Of a stretch of DNA of 64,000 nucleotides, positions 34,944 to 43,152 are shown in pieces (the first letter of the stretch is position 1; each line of letters opens with the position of its first letter). Location of the stretch: contig NZ_VIWP01000011.1 in the NCBI RefSeq assembly GCF_007829835.1, forward strand, positions 91,858-155,857, read 5' to 3'. The stretch is from Neorhizobium alkalisoli (lineage in GTDB: Bacteria; Pseudomonadota; Alphaproteobacteria; Rhizobiales; Rhizobiaceae). A program made the position numbers and the translations under genes. The notes under the pieces were generated by a model. That model was not told the DNA's origin. It ran no database searches and saw only the letters and a list, made by a program, of their open reading frames with translations.

Positions 34944-35762
34944 TCAGCCGAGGAACTCGATCAGATCGCGATTGAGACGCTCAGGCGCCGTGGCAAACAG
35001 CCCGTGAGGCTCACCATCGTATTCGATGAATTTTGCGCCGCTGATGCCTGCGGCCGCGGCGCGACCCGATGGATCGATCGGAACCGTCTTGTCCGACGTG
35101 CCGTGGATGATCAGCGTCGGAATGGTGAAGGCTTTCAGGTCGGGTCGGAAATCGGTGCGACCGAAAGCATCGATGCAGTCGATGGTGGCTTTAGGGCTCG
35201 CCATGACAGCAAGGACGAACGACCAGTCGAGTACGCCCTGGCTGACCGGCTTGCTGACCAGGCCCACTCCGTAGAACGTCTTCGCAAAGTGCTGCAGGAA
35301 GGCGAAACGATCCTCTCGGACCTGCGCTTTCATGTCGGCAAAGACGCTGGAATCGACACCATCCGGGTTGGAGACGTCTTTCAGCAGATACGGGACGACG
35401 GACGAAACGAGCACTGCCTTTGCAACACGCGCAGTCCCATGGCGCGCGAGGTAGCGCGCAATCTCACCGCCACCCATCGAGAAACCGACCAGATGCGCCT
35501 TCTGCAGATCGAGACTCTCCAGCACCGCGCCGAGATCGTCTGCGAAGACGTCGTAATTATAGGTGTCGGCGGGATGTCCGGATTGACCGAATCCACGCCG
35601 ATCGTAGGTGATAACCCGGTAGCCCGCTTCGAGAAGAGCCAACGTCTGGTATTCGAACATATCGCCCGTCAGCGGCCAGCCGTGGATCAGCACCACAGGA
35701 TGGCCTGTTCCCAGGTCTTTGACGTGCAACTGGACGCCGTCTTTCGCCTCGATGAATGCCAT
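34944..35762 (-). CDS. alpha/beta hydrolase (haloperoxidase-like)
   Basis: Soluble alpha/beta-fold hydrolase of 272 residues. It has LIHGWPLTGDMFEYQ, YDRRGFGQSGHP, the nucleophile elbow GFSMGGGE (Ser), an acidic IIHGTSDKTVPIDPSG and the final GEPHGLFAT His. This layout is that of cofactor-free chloroperoxidases/esterases. A GAGAGGAAA ribosome site precedes the ATG. An EcfG-type promoter lies 31 bases upstream, in a divergent pair with DUF2934. Confidence 0.88.
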   Translation of the reverse strand: MAFIEAKDGVQLHVKDLGTGHPVVLIHGWPLTGDMFEYQTLALLEAGYRVITYDRRGFGQSGHPADTYNYDVFADDLGAVLESLDLQKAHLVGFSMGGGEIARYLARHGTARVAKAVLVSSVVPYLLKDVSNPDGVDSSVFADMKAQVREDRFAFLQHFAKTFYGVGLVSKPVSQGVLDWSFVLAVMASPKATIDCIDAFGRTDFRPDLKAFTIPTLIIHGTSDKTVPIDPSGRAAAAGISGAKFIEYDGEPHGLFATAPERLNRDLIEFLG

Positions 35763-35792
35763 GGGTATTTCCTCTCTTGTGTGAAGAGGCTT

Positions 35793-35817
35793 AACCCGAC
35801 CGTAAGCCTATCGTTCC
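35793..35817 (-). promoter_or_regulatory. EcfG-type promoter of the hydrolase gene
   Basis: On the minus strand GGAAC (35813-35817), 17 bases, GTT (35793-35795), 31 bases before the ATG at 35762. Confidence 0.6.
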
Positions 35818-35870
35818 TAGCCGGGTGCCGGAATTCCCCCAAACTTCTGCCATCAGTCGGTCTTCGCGTT

Positions 35871-35895
35871 GGAACTGCGGCGGTTCTCTGGAGTT
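35871..35895 (+). promoter_or_regulatory. EcfG-type promoter of the DUF2934 gene
   Basis: GGAAC (35871-35875), 17 bases, GTT (35893-35895), about 53 bases before the ATG at 35948. It forms a divergent pair with the promoter at 35793-35817. Confidence 0.6.
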
Positions 35896-35947
35896 TCGGT
35901 GGCAGTCCAGATTTCGGGGGCGAGTTTTGAAGGTGAAGGAGGTCGCA

Positions 35948-36166
35948 ATGTCGGACGAAGATAGGATTAGAGAAGATGCCTACGCCAGATGGGAAGCTGA
36001 AGGTCGTCCCGATGGGCAGCATGAACGCCATTGGCGTGAAGCGAGCCAGGTTTACAGCTCTTCCGGGGCACCGCAGACATCTTACGACGCTGGGCGGTCT
36101 CAAGAGAAGGATGAGGGGATCAGGCCCGAAGACCTCGATTCGGAGAATGATCAAGGGGCGGCGTGA
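35948..36166 (+). CDS. DUF2934 domain protein
   Basis: A 72-residue hydrophilic protein starting SDEDRIREDAYARWEAEGRPDGQHERHW, the DUF2934 signature found in many rhizobial stress genes. The tail is acidic and probably disordered. AAGGAGGT five bases before the ATG is an excellent ribosome site. Its function is unknown. An EcfG-type promoter upstream suggests general stress control. Confidence 0.85.
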   Translation: MSDEDRIREDAYARWEAEGRPDGQHERHWREASQVYSSSGAPQTSYDAGRSQEKDEGIRPEDLDSENDQGAA

Positions 36167-36242
36167 AGCCGACAGTTCCCGCCTGAACGTATAGTCCGCA
36201 GTTATCTGGAACGTTGGGTGACCACCGGACATTCTCACTCAT

Positions 36243-36794
36243 ATGATCAAGAAGAAATCCGATTTCCCCGTCTCCGCCGCCCGCCGCTATCTCGAACCAG
36301 GCCCCGTCGTCCTGATTTCCTCGCGATGGCAGGGCAGGGATAACATCATGACGCTGGGCTGGCACACCATCCTCGAGTTCGAGCCATCTCTGTGGGGCGC
36401 GATGATCTCGTCGGGCAATCACAGCCATCGCATGATCCGCGACAGTGGCGAGTGTGTCGTAAACCTCCCGACAGCCGATATGATCGACACCGTCTCGCGG
36501 ATCGGCAATTGCGACGGCGACAACCTGGATAAATTCGAGGAGTTTGGGTTGACGAGAACGCAGAGCGCCGAAGTTGGCGCGCCTGGGATCGCTCAATGCC
36601 ACGCATCCTTCGAATGCAAGGTCTACGACGATGCTCTCGTGAAAAGCCGCAGCTTCTTCGTCTTCGAGATCGTGAAGGCACATGTCACCGAACAGCCGGC
36701 CCATCCTGAAACCCTGCACTACATCGGCGACGGCTCGTTCGTGACCGCAGGCAAAGTGATCTCCAGGAAATCCCTGTTCACGAAGGTGAGATGA
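36243..36794 (+). CDS. flavin reductase family protein
   Basis: FMN-binding split-barrel protein of 183 residues: YLEPGPVVLISSRWQGRDNIMTLGWHTILEFEPSLWG, RMIRDSGECVVNLPTADMID, CDGDNLDKFEEFGLT, and a C-terminus with YIGDGSFVTAGKVI. It probably reduces FMN or acts with a partner oxygenase. It is followed by a small reading frame that overlaps its stop by ATGA. Confidence 0.85.
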   Translation: MIKKKSDFPVSAARRYLEPGPVVLISSRWQGRDNIMTLGWHTILEFEPSLWGAMISSGNHSHRMIRDSGECVVNLPTADMIDTVSRIGNCDGDNLDKFEEFGLTRTQSAEVGAPGIAQCHASFECKVYDDALVKSRSFFVFEIVKAHVTEQPAHPETLHYIGDGSFVTAGKVISRKSLFTKVR

Positions 36795-37030
36795 TGACAG
36801 GGCTATTGTTTAACGAAGGCGAAACCCTGTTCGTTCGCTTCGAGGCGTTTGCCGTGCGGCTGACCTTCGGCTCTGGTGCGAGCCTCGGTATCGCGGTAAT
36901 CGCTGGCGAGGACGAGGGGGTCGAGAACACCTTGGCTTACGGGGCGCTCGCTATCGGTCCCGACGTCATCGTCCTCTCGTGGCAGGAAACCATCGGGTCG
37001 AAGCCTGCCCCCGTTCGAGGTCACGGGTGA
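36791..37030 (+). CDS. possible truncated MoaF-like protein
   Basis: A 79-residue frame starting by ATGA overlap with the flavin reductase gene. It has beta-strand-like spacing and a SWQE motif (IGPDVIVLSWQETIG) like small MoaF-type lipocalin-fold proteins, but the end differs and runs 65 bases into the antiparallel membrane-protein gene. It may be a shortened or decayed gene. Confidence 0.35.
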   Translation: MMTGLLFNEGETLFVRFEAFAVRLTFGSGASLGIAVIAGEDEGVENTLAYGALAIGPDVIVLSWQETIGSKPAPVRGHG

Positions 37031-37571
37031 TCCCGGCAAAGCGCAGGGCGATAAAGGCCATCAGGCTCGCGACCGCGAAGGCATTGAGGTTCAGGAGATG
37101 CGCAAGTCCTTCACCGCTCCATTGCCATAGTGGCGGGCCGATACAGGCGCGCGAGAAGATGAAGACGATAAACACAGTCGCCGCCAGGCCGCGTTGCCAC
37201 CACACTTCCTTCAGCGCAAACAGCACCGCGACGAGCATGATGCAGGCGGCGAAGAACAGCTCCGTTCCAGCGCCGGTGCCAAAGAGTTTCGTTTCGAACA
37301 GGGTGTCGCCGGTTCCGACCAGAACCAGCCCTATGCGTGCCGCCAGTGCCGAACGACGGACGAGAAAGAGGACGCCCAGATAAAATGGTAGGGCGACAAG
37401 TGTGAACAACGAGGCCGCAACGCCCTCGCCGGTCAGATACCAGACGTAGAACGGATAAACGGGCTTGTTGAGGAGGATTATCAGGGCAACGTTCTCTGCC
37501 GCCCGCGCGCGAGGGTTAGGGACAGTCTCTCCATGAAGCAGGTTCGAGATCCTCGCGAAACTTTGGGCCAT
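36966..37571 (-). CDS. hypothetical polytopic membrane protein
   Basis: A 201-residue inner-membrane protein with about six hydrophobic helices (LIILLNKPVYPFYVWYL, LFTLVALPFYLGVLFLV, LVLVG, ELFFAACIMLVAVLFAL, GLAATVFIVFIF and a last one near LNAFAVASLMAFIAL). No family is recognised. The C-terminus overlaps the end of the small frame on the other strand. It is alone on its strand. Confidence 0.65.
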   Translation of the reverse strand: MAQSFARISNLLHGETVPNPRARAAENVALIILLNKPVYPFYVWYLTGEGVAASLFTLVALPFYLGVLFLVRRSALAARIGLVLVGTGDTLFETKLFGTGAGTELFFAACIMLVAVLFALKEVWWQRGLAATVFIVFIFSRACIGPPLWQWSGEGLAHLLNLNAFAVASLMAFIALRFAGITRDLERGQASTRWFPATRGR

Positions 37572-37747
37572 TCGTCATTCCGAAAATATTGAAGCGTGGT
37601 GAGCGGTCGGGCTGTGGTGATCTACGCTGCCATCGCGATTTAGTTTCGCGTCAGGCATTTATTTTGGCTGTCGTGAAACTCGCGGCGCACTCTGCTCGTA
37701 TCAATGAAACGGGATGATCAAACATCCGTTCGAAACGAGGGTCCAGA

Positions 37748-38785
37748 ATGCGCCATACTCGATCGCTGCGCCGATCCTTCACCGGCGTCCTGCAATCGGG
37801 ATTTCGATGCGACCATCTCATGATAGTCCTGCTGCTGCTGATCTCTTGCGGGACCGCGGCAGCATCGCAGCGCGAGGAGCCCAAGCTTGTCGATGTCGGC
37901 GGCTTCAAGCTCAATAGCATACTCCTGAACGCTGGACGGCAGGCGGAGCTGCCACCCATCGTCTTCATTCATGGCGCCAGCACGAGCCTCTACGATCCGA
38001 TGCTGTCGTTTCGCGAAAGGCTGGAGGGCAGGGCGAAACTTCTCTTCGTCGATCGTCCGGCCCATGGTCAATCCGATTCAGGCGGGCCTGAAAACATCCT
38101 GCCCGATGGCCAGGCGGATGCGATCGCGACATTGATGGATAAGCGTCATATCCAAAAGGCGATCATCGTCGGGCATTCCTTCGGGGGCGCCATCGCAGCG
38201 GCGCTCGCAGTCCGACATCCGGAGAAAGTGGCAGGTCTGGTTTTCCTTTCGCCGGCCGTCTATCCGTGGCCTGGCGGCGTGGCATGGTACTACGATGCGG
38301 CCCGACCGCCATTGATCGGCGACCTGTTCAGCGTAGTGGTTGCGGCCCCACTTGGCGTCCTCGCAATCGACCGGGCGACGAAAGCCGTCTTTGCCCCCAA
38401 TTCGGTGCCTGCCGGTTACATCGAAAAGACAAAGGCGTTTCAGGCCCTGAGGCCTGGGGCGTTCCGGCACAACGCGCAGGAGGTCGGTGCGCTGAGCGAC
38501 TGGGCAAAGACATTCAGTCCGCGATACAGATCGATCTCCGCGCCGACGGTTATCATCACCGGAGATGCCGACGGGATCGTCTCGCCGGAGATCCATGCCC
38601 GGCATCTTGCGCGAGACATCCGGGGGTCGCGGCTGATCATGGTGCACAATCTCGGCCATAAGTCGGACTATGTCACCAGTGATCTCGCCGTTGCGGCCAT
38701 CGAGCGGGTTGCCGGCCGCAATGTCGATCTGCGCTCCGTGGCAAGAGCCGTGGAGAGAAGGATTGCGAATGACGGAAAGGATTGA
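37748..38785 (+). CDS. alpha/beta hydrolase, membrane-anchored or exported
   Basis: A 345-residue alpha/beta hydrolase with a hydrophobic segment (about residues 25-40) preceding the enzyme domain, suggesting export or anchoring. It has FIHGASTSLYDPM, DRPAHGQSD, the nucleophile motif VGHSFGGAIAAALA, TGDADGIVSPE and NLGHKSDY as Ser, Asp and His of the triad. The DoxX gene overlaps its stop by 17 bases, so they form an operon. Confidence 0.85.
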   Translation: MRHTRSLRRSFTGVLQSGFRCDHLMIVLLLLISCGTAAASQREEPKLVDVGGFKLNSILLNAGRQAELPPIVFIHGASTSLYDPMLSFRERLEGRAKLLFVDRPAHGQSDSGGPENILPDGQADAIATLMDKRHIQKAIIVGHSFGGAIAAALAVRHPEKVAGLVFLSPAVYPWPGGVAWYYDAARPPLIGDLFSVVVAAPLGVLAIDRATKAVFAPNSVPAGYIEKTKAFQALRPGAFRHNAQEVGALSDWAKTFSPRYRSISAPTVIITGDADGIVSPEIHARHLARDIRGSRLIMVHNLGHKSDYVTSDLAVAAIERVAGRNVDLRSVARAVERRIANDGKD

Positions 38786-39197
38786 CGTCTGGCGTACACG
38801 CCTGACGATCCTGCTCGCCTTCGTTTTCGGCGTCGGTGGTGTTTTGCATCTCCTGATCCCCAAGCCCTTCCTGTCCATCACGCCGGAATGGGTTCCTTTT
38901 CCGGGCGCGGTCATAATGCTAACCGGGCTCTGCGAGATCGCAGGAGCGGCAGGATTGCTGGTGCCGCGCCTGCGGCGGATGGCCGGTTTGGGGCTTGCGC
39001 TTTACGCGCTCTGCGTCTTCCCGGCCAACATCAAGCACGCCAGCGACAGCCTTGGCGGGCCTGACCCGAGCCTTTGGCAATGGTTCTATCACTTCGTGCG
39101 CCTGCCGCTTCAGCCCGTCATCGTCTGGGCCGCGCTCTTCACCGGCCGAGCGGTTGCGTGGCCGTTCGCGGCAGGCAGCGGCAAGGCCGGCCCATAA
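38769..39197 (+). CDS. DoxX-family membrane protein
   Basis: A small four-helix membrane protein of 142 residues: TRLTILLAFVFGVGGVLHLL, GAVIMLTGLCEIAGAAGLL, AGLGLALYALCVFPANIKHA and LPLQPVIVWAALF. DoxX-like proteins may act with redox or thiosulfate metabolism; the function is uncertain. The ATG at 38769 lies within the end of the hydrolase gene. Its stop codon is embedded in the loop of a hairpin. Confidence 0.82.
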   Translation: MTERIDVWRTRLTILLAFVFGVGGVLHLLIPKPFLSITPEWVPFPGAVIMLTGLCEIAGAAGLLVPRLRRMAGLGLALYALCVFPANIKHASDSLGGPDPSLWQWFYHFVRLPLQPVIVWAALFTGRAVAWPFAAGSGKAGP

Positions 39198-39208
39198 TCG
39201 GGCCGGCC
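39185..39208. terminator. hairpin between convergent genes
   Basis: Perfect 9-bp GC-rich stem (39185-39193 with 39200-39208) around a 6-base loop that includes the DoxX stop codon. It may end transcription from both sides (DoxX and DUF4394). The T run is poor. Confidence 0.5.
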
Positions 39209-39219
39209 CGGTCTAACGG

Positions 39220-40008
39220 TTACGTCGCCGGAAGAACGGCGATGTCGCGCACCTCGTTGTCGATCCCGGTGATCGGGCCGATTTCGGTGGCGGCGCCGGT
39301 TTCGAGGTTGACGGTATAGAGCGACTTGCCGGCGGCCAGATAGGCCATGTTCTTGCCGCCCTCCATGCCCTGGATGTCGAAAGCGTAAGTGGCCGGCTTT
39401 TCCTTCAGGCCAAGCTTGCCGATCGCCTTGAGCGTGCCGTCGTTCGGCTTCGTCTGCTGGACCAGCGCACCGATGGTCGCGTCGATATTGTACATCGCCG
39501 TCTTTTCCGGCTTGCCGATGGAGTTCGTATAGGCGGCGGAAACGATGTTTGGCGTCTCTCCCTTGTGCATGTCGCCGTCCTCGAAGGCGAGGGTGCCGTC
39601 AACGGTCACCGCACCGGTATCGGGATGGACGCGGTGGTTGGTGGTGCCGGTCATGAAGCGGAGGCGGTCTGCCATCGGGTTGAAGTCGACGACGACAGGT
39701 GCTTGCGTCATGGTCAGCATCTTGTCCATCTTGGCGACCTGCGTGGCAGCGCCGGTCTCCAGATTGATCGAGACGATCGAATGATCGGGCGTCACGCCAA
39801 TGACCGTTTTGTTGCCGGGGCGGAAATCGATGCCGACCAGCTTGTCGACACCGGTAACATCCATGGTCTTGGTGACGGCGGGCTTTTCGGTGTCGAACAT
39901 GATGAGCGTCTTGTCGCCGGTGAGCCCGAGAACCGGAGCGGCAGATGCCGCGGCGGCGGAGACTACGAGCATGGTGGAGGCGATGGCTGCGGTGCGAACA
40001 ATGGTCAT
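39220..40008 (-). CDS. secreted DUF4394 protein
   Basis: A 262-residue exported protein. The signal peptide ends VSAAAASAAP. The rest is a repeating beta-propeller-like pattern typical of DUF4394: GLTGDKTLIMFDTEKP, GIDFRPGNKTVIGVT, VDFNPMADRLRFM and AYLAAGKSLYTVNLETGAATEIG. Its role is unknown. It is divergent from the ECF sigma/anti-sigma pair, a frequent neighbourhood for this family, so that sigma factor may control it. Confidence 0.85.
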   Translation of the reverse strand: MTIVRTAAIASTMLVVSAAAASAAPVLGLTGDKTLIMFDTEKPAVTKTMDVTGVDKLVGIDFRPGNKTVIGVTPDHSIVSINLETGAATQVAKMDKMLTMTQAPVVVDFNPMADRLRFMTGTTNHRVHPDTGAVTVDGTLAFEDGDMHKGETPNIVSAAYTNSIGKPEKTAMYNIDATIGALVQQTKPNDGTLKAIGKLGLKEKPATYAFDIQGMEGGKNMAYLAAGKSLYTVNLETGAATEIGPITGIDNEVRDIAVLPAT

Positions 40009-40220
40009 GAACTTCTCCCGTTGGGTTTGGTCTTGCCGAGAGCGTCATCTGCGGGTCTTGTCCGCGCTCTCGATGGTAAGACACGGCGGGAGAGGTCTCT
40101 GGATGCAGCGGCCGAAAATATTTCTGTCGCTGCATCTATTGAAGCGGTTTGCCGTGTCGCCATCATGCGGCTTGTGGCAAGCCGCTCACCGGATCGGGAT
40201 TGGACCGAGGCATGTGGGCC

Positions 40221-40841
40221 ATGACAATAAAGCAGGCGGAATATTCGCGGACGGACGGATATTTCGGGAGAGAGGACGGAACGACCTTGTCAGCAGATTT
40301 GTCGAGCGATCTCGAAACGGCTCTTCTCGCCTGCGCGACAGGTGATCGCAACGGGCTTCGCCGGATCTATGACAGCGAGGCAGGCCGGCTGGTCGCGGTC
40401 GCGCAGCGCATCCTGCGGCGGCACGATCTTGCGGAGGAGGTGGTGCAGGAGGCTTTCCTTCGCATCTGGACCCATGCCCATCAGTACCGGCCCGGCCGTG
40501 GTTCGGCACGCGGATGGATTTATGCCATCGTGCGGAACCGGGCCTTGAACATGCTGCGCGACGGGAAGCGGGAAGACATCGTTGCCGAAGACAGGCTGGA
40601 TGCTCTGCAAGAGGCCGGGCAGATGGACGAGATCATGGCCGCCTGGCAGAAGCTCGATCGTGACACCCGGCTGCGCGAATGCCTGGGTGGGCTGGAGGAG
40701 GTCAGGCGTCGGAGCATATTGATGGCCTATGTTGGCGGCTTCACCCATGGCGAAATTGCCGGCCGGCTCAAGATCCCGCTCGGCACCGCCAAGTCTTGGA
40801 TACGCCGCGGCCTGTCCTCGTTGCGGGAGTGCCTGGCATGA
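40221..40841 (+). CDS. ECF RNA polymerase sigma factor
   Basis: Sigma-70 family ECF factor of 206 residues. Region 2 reads YDSEAGRLVAVAQRILRRHDLAEEVVQEAFLRIW, and region 4 reads ILMAYVGGFTHGEIAGRLKIPLGTAKSWIRRGL. Length and the following RskA-type regulator resemble SigK-like systems. The ATG at 40221 was chosen as the likely N-terminus; the frame is open 24 codons further upstream. The stop overlaps the anti-sigma start (ATGA). Confidence 0.9.
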   Translation: MTIKQAEYSRTDGYFGREDGTTLSADLSSDLETALLACATGDRNGLRRIYDSEAGRLVAVAQRILRRHDLAEEVVQEAFLRIWTHAHQYRPGRGSARGWIYAIVRNRALNMLRDGKREDIVAEDRLDALQEAGQMDEIMAAWQKLDRDTRLRECLGGLEEVRRRSILMAYVGGFTHGEIAGRLKIPLGTAKSWIRRGLSSLRECLA

Positions 40842-41560
40842 CGATCGATCCCAAGGACTTTCCGGCGTTGGCCGACGAATACGTTCTCGGTCTGCTCGAT
40901 GAGGCAACTGCAGATAGGATTGCGAGGGACCTTGAAAGCAATCAGGACCTGGCAGACGCCGTTGCTGCAGCACAGGACCGCTTCCTGCCACTCGACATGG
41001 CTGTGGAACCTGCCCGAATTTCGGCATCGCTCTGGACCTCGATCGAGGAACGGCTCGGTAGCAACAACGCCCGGTCCGCATCCGGATCGCCCGAAACACC
41101 CAGCGTAAGGCACGCCGGCAATGACAATATCAGGCCAGGGTGGCGGGTGGTCGCACTGTCCGCAATTGCGGCTTCGCTGATCCTTGCGATCACACTCGTC
41201 TGGACCACCATGCGAACGGTCGAACCGGTCGTGGTCGCCGTGCTGCTGAACGAGGCGGGCGAGGTCCAGGCCATTGTCGAGGATTTCGGCAACGAAACCG
41301 CCAAAGTCCGCCTGCTTACCGATTTCGCGGTGCCGGCCGACAAGACCATGCAGGTATGGACGCTTCCGTCGCGGACAATGGGACCGATGTCGCTCGGCCT
41401 CCTAGAGGAAAAACACTCGGCAGTCCTTAAGTCCATCAGCCTTCCGCGTCCAAAAGAAACCCAACTCTACGAGATCACTCTCGAAAACAGCGGTGGATCG
41501 CCGACCGGCCGACCGACTGGCCCAATACTGGCCAAGGGCTTTGCAAAGCTGATGCGCTAA
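40838..41560 (+). CDS. anti-sigma factor (RskA-like)
   Basis: Membrane-bound anti-sigma factor of 240 residues. The cytoplasmic N-terminus begins FPALADEYVLGLLDEATADRIARDLE, like the ZAS/RskA sigma-binding region though no HxxxCxxC motif is seen. One transmembrane helix (about residues 104-122, VVALSAIAASLILAITLVW) and a periplasmic RskA domain (KTMQVWTLPS, GPILAKGFAKLMR) follow. Translationally coupled to the sigma factor. Confidence 0.88.
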   Translation: MTIDPKDFPALADEYVLGLLDEATADRIARDLESNQDLADAVAAAQDRFLPLDMAVEPARISASLWTSIEERLGSNNARSASGSPETPSVRHAGNDNIRPGWRVVALSAIAASLILAITLVWTTMRTVEPVVVAVLLNEAGEVQAIVEDFGNETAKVRLLTDFAVPADKTMQVWTLPSRTMGPMSLGLLEEKHSAVLKSISLPRPKETQLYEITLENSGGSPTGRPTGPILAKGFAKLMR

Positions 41561-41647
41561 GGGTTGTCGCAGCATTGATGCTTCAATCGCGCAGCCGGAC
41601 AAGCGATTGTGAAAGCGTCAATCGGTAGTGGGACGCTCGAGGTCGCG

Positions 41648-41669
41648 GGTTCGGATCCGTTCAAGAGCG
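41648..41669 (+). repeat. third tRNA-3'-end-like repeat copy
   Basis: The sequence GGTTCGGATCCGTTCAAGAGCG differs by one base from the core of the copy at 24638-24659. It lies between the anti-sigma gene and the convergent hydrolase gene. It does not form a proper T-arm stem. Confidence 0.4.
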
Positions 41670-41701
41670 ATGCACCCGGCTATATGCCGGGTACAGATTT
41701 A

Positions 41702-43069
41702 TCAGAATGGATGTTTGCTATCCGCGTAAAAGGCACGGTTGAACGGCGTCTCGAACGTATAGGTCACATAACGCGGCATCTGCGTGCCTGCTTTTTTCGC
41801 CATGGCGTTCAAAGCATCCGCACTTGTATCGCCCCATTTGCCGGTATCGAGCCGATCGACCATCGCCTGGATCGCGGCTTCCGCTTCGGAAACCTCCGTC
41901 TTGCAATGGCCTGAAGCCTGCAGGAAGGCGCGGCGGTAAAGATCCTCGTGCCCTTCCTTCTTGACCGCGACAGCATAACCTTCGGAAAGATGCGGCGGCA
42001 GCAGCGCGTCACCGAGGCCGTGAATGTGCAGGAGCGGAACCTTGATATCGCCGCCGATCAGCCGACCGGGTTTCAGCCAGTAATTGACGCCATCCCTGGA
42101 ACCTTCGATACGCGGCTGGGCGTCGATCTGGTCCAGATCCTTTTCGATCGCGTCCTTGCCGCCGAGGCCTGCCTTTTCGTAGAGCTCGGCAATGATCTTC
42201 TTTTGCTGAGCATCCGCACCCTTCTCGTAAAACGCCTTGTAGTCGATTCCGGAATTCCACGAGGCGAGCCCGGCAGGGTTGTCATAAAGCTGGCGGCGCT
42301 TGACCGAATTGGCAAGCCCGTCGCTGGCCGATTTGACCATCGCCTTTTCGAGTGCGGCGAGATCGTCCGAGGCAGGTTTTGCAGGTGTATCTTCGATCGA
42401 ACCCCAAGTCGGCCATTGCGATACAGCGACGGCAAGCGCAATCCGTGCCCGGCCTTCCGGTGTGGCCTGGGCCTTGTCCATCACCGCCTTCCAGGCGTCA
42501 TAGGCTGCCGGCAGAGCCGAATTCGGCACCGGCGCGACCATCAGGTCGGAACCGGGGGCGAGCAGGGCCTTCAGAGCGAAAGGCAGGTCGAGCCAGGTAT
42601 TGGCGACCGCCATGCCGCCGGTGCCGCGGGCATTGAACGCAACAGCGCCGTTGATCTTGTCGGGATGTTTTTCCGCCATGGCGAGGGTCACATAACCGCC
42701 GCCCGAGCAACCATACTGGATCACATGTTTGGCCTTGCCGAATTTCTGGGCGAAGAGATCGATGACTGCGGCCTGGGCATCGAGTTCGGTCAGCGGGTCG
42801 TGTTTCGTCATACGTTCGGGATGGCGGCCGGTGCCGATATAGGCGTAGCCCTTGGCCAAGAGATCGACCGGGATCGGATCCTTCAGGTTGGTGACGGCAT
42901 CGAGATCACTGATGACGATGCCGTTCCAGTTCCCGGGCATGGAGATCTGATAGGGGAAACCGGAGGGCAATGTTCCCTCCTCGTGTTTGGCGTCGGCGGC
43001 CATTGCCGTCGAGGCCAACAGGGCGCTGCCGAGAGCAAGGGCGGCAATTGCAGTTCGATATCCGAGCAT
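41702..43069 (-). CDS. secreted alpha/beta hydrolase
   Basis: Exported hydrolase of 455 residues. A Sec signal peptide (ALALGSALLASTAMAAD) precedes an alpha/beta fold with the nucleophile motif GCSGGGYVTLA at about residue 128, where Ser sits in an unusual C-S-G-G-G setting, and a late LLHIHGLGDALLPP and ASGHCKTE His region. It starts after AGGAGGAG. It is the last of three large secreted hydrolases on the same strand and probably acts with them on an extracellular ester. The substrate is unknown. Confidence 0.75.
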   Translation of the reverse strand: MLGYRTAIAALALGSALLASTAMAADAKHEEGTLPSGFPYQISMPGNWNGIVISDLDAVTNLKDPIPVDLLAKGYAYIGTGRHPERMTKHDPLTELDAQAAVIDLFAQKFGKAKHVIQYGCSGGGYVTLAMAEKHPDKINGAVAFNARGTGGMAVANTWLDLPFALKALLAPGSDLMVAPVPNSALPAAYDAWKAVMDKAQATPEGRARIALAVAVSQWPTWGSIEDTPAKPASDDLAALEKAMVKSASDGLANSVKRRQLYDNPAGLASWNSGIDYKAFYEKGADAQQKKIIAELYEKAGLGGKDAIEKDLDQIDAQPRIEGSRDGVNYWLKPGRLIGGDIKVPLLHIHGLGDALLPPHLSEGYAVAVKKEGHEDLYRRAFLQASGHCKTEVSEAEAAIQAMVDRLDTGKWGDTSADALNAMAKKAGTQMPRYVTYTFETPFNRAFYADSKHPF

Positions 43070-43152
43070 TTTCTCCTCCTGAAATCCGGATGTCAGTTGA
43101 TGGAATGCGTGCCCGGCGCATGACGCGATGGGCACGCATCCGGGTGAGATCG

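Noticed and set aside
36205..36243. GGAAC before the flavin reductase gene as another EcfG promoter
   Set aside because: The -10 position reads CAT and not GTT at the required spacing.
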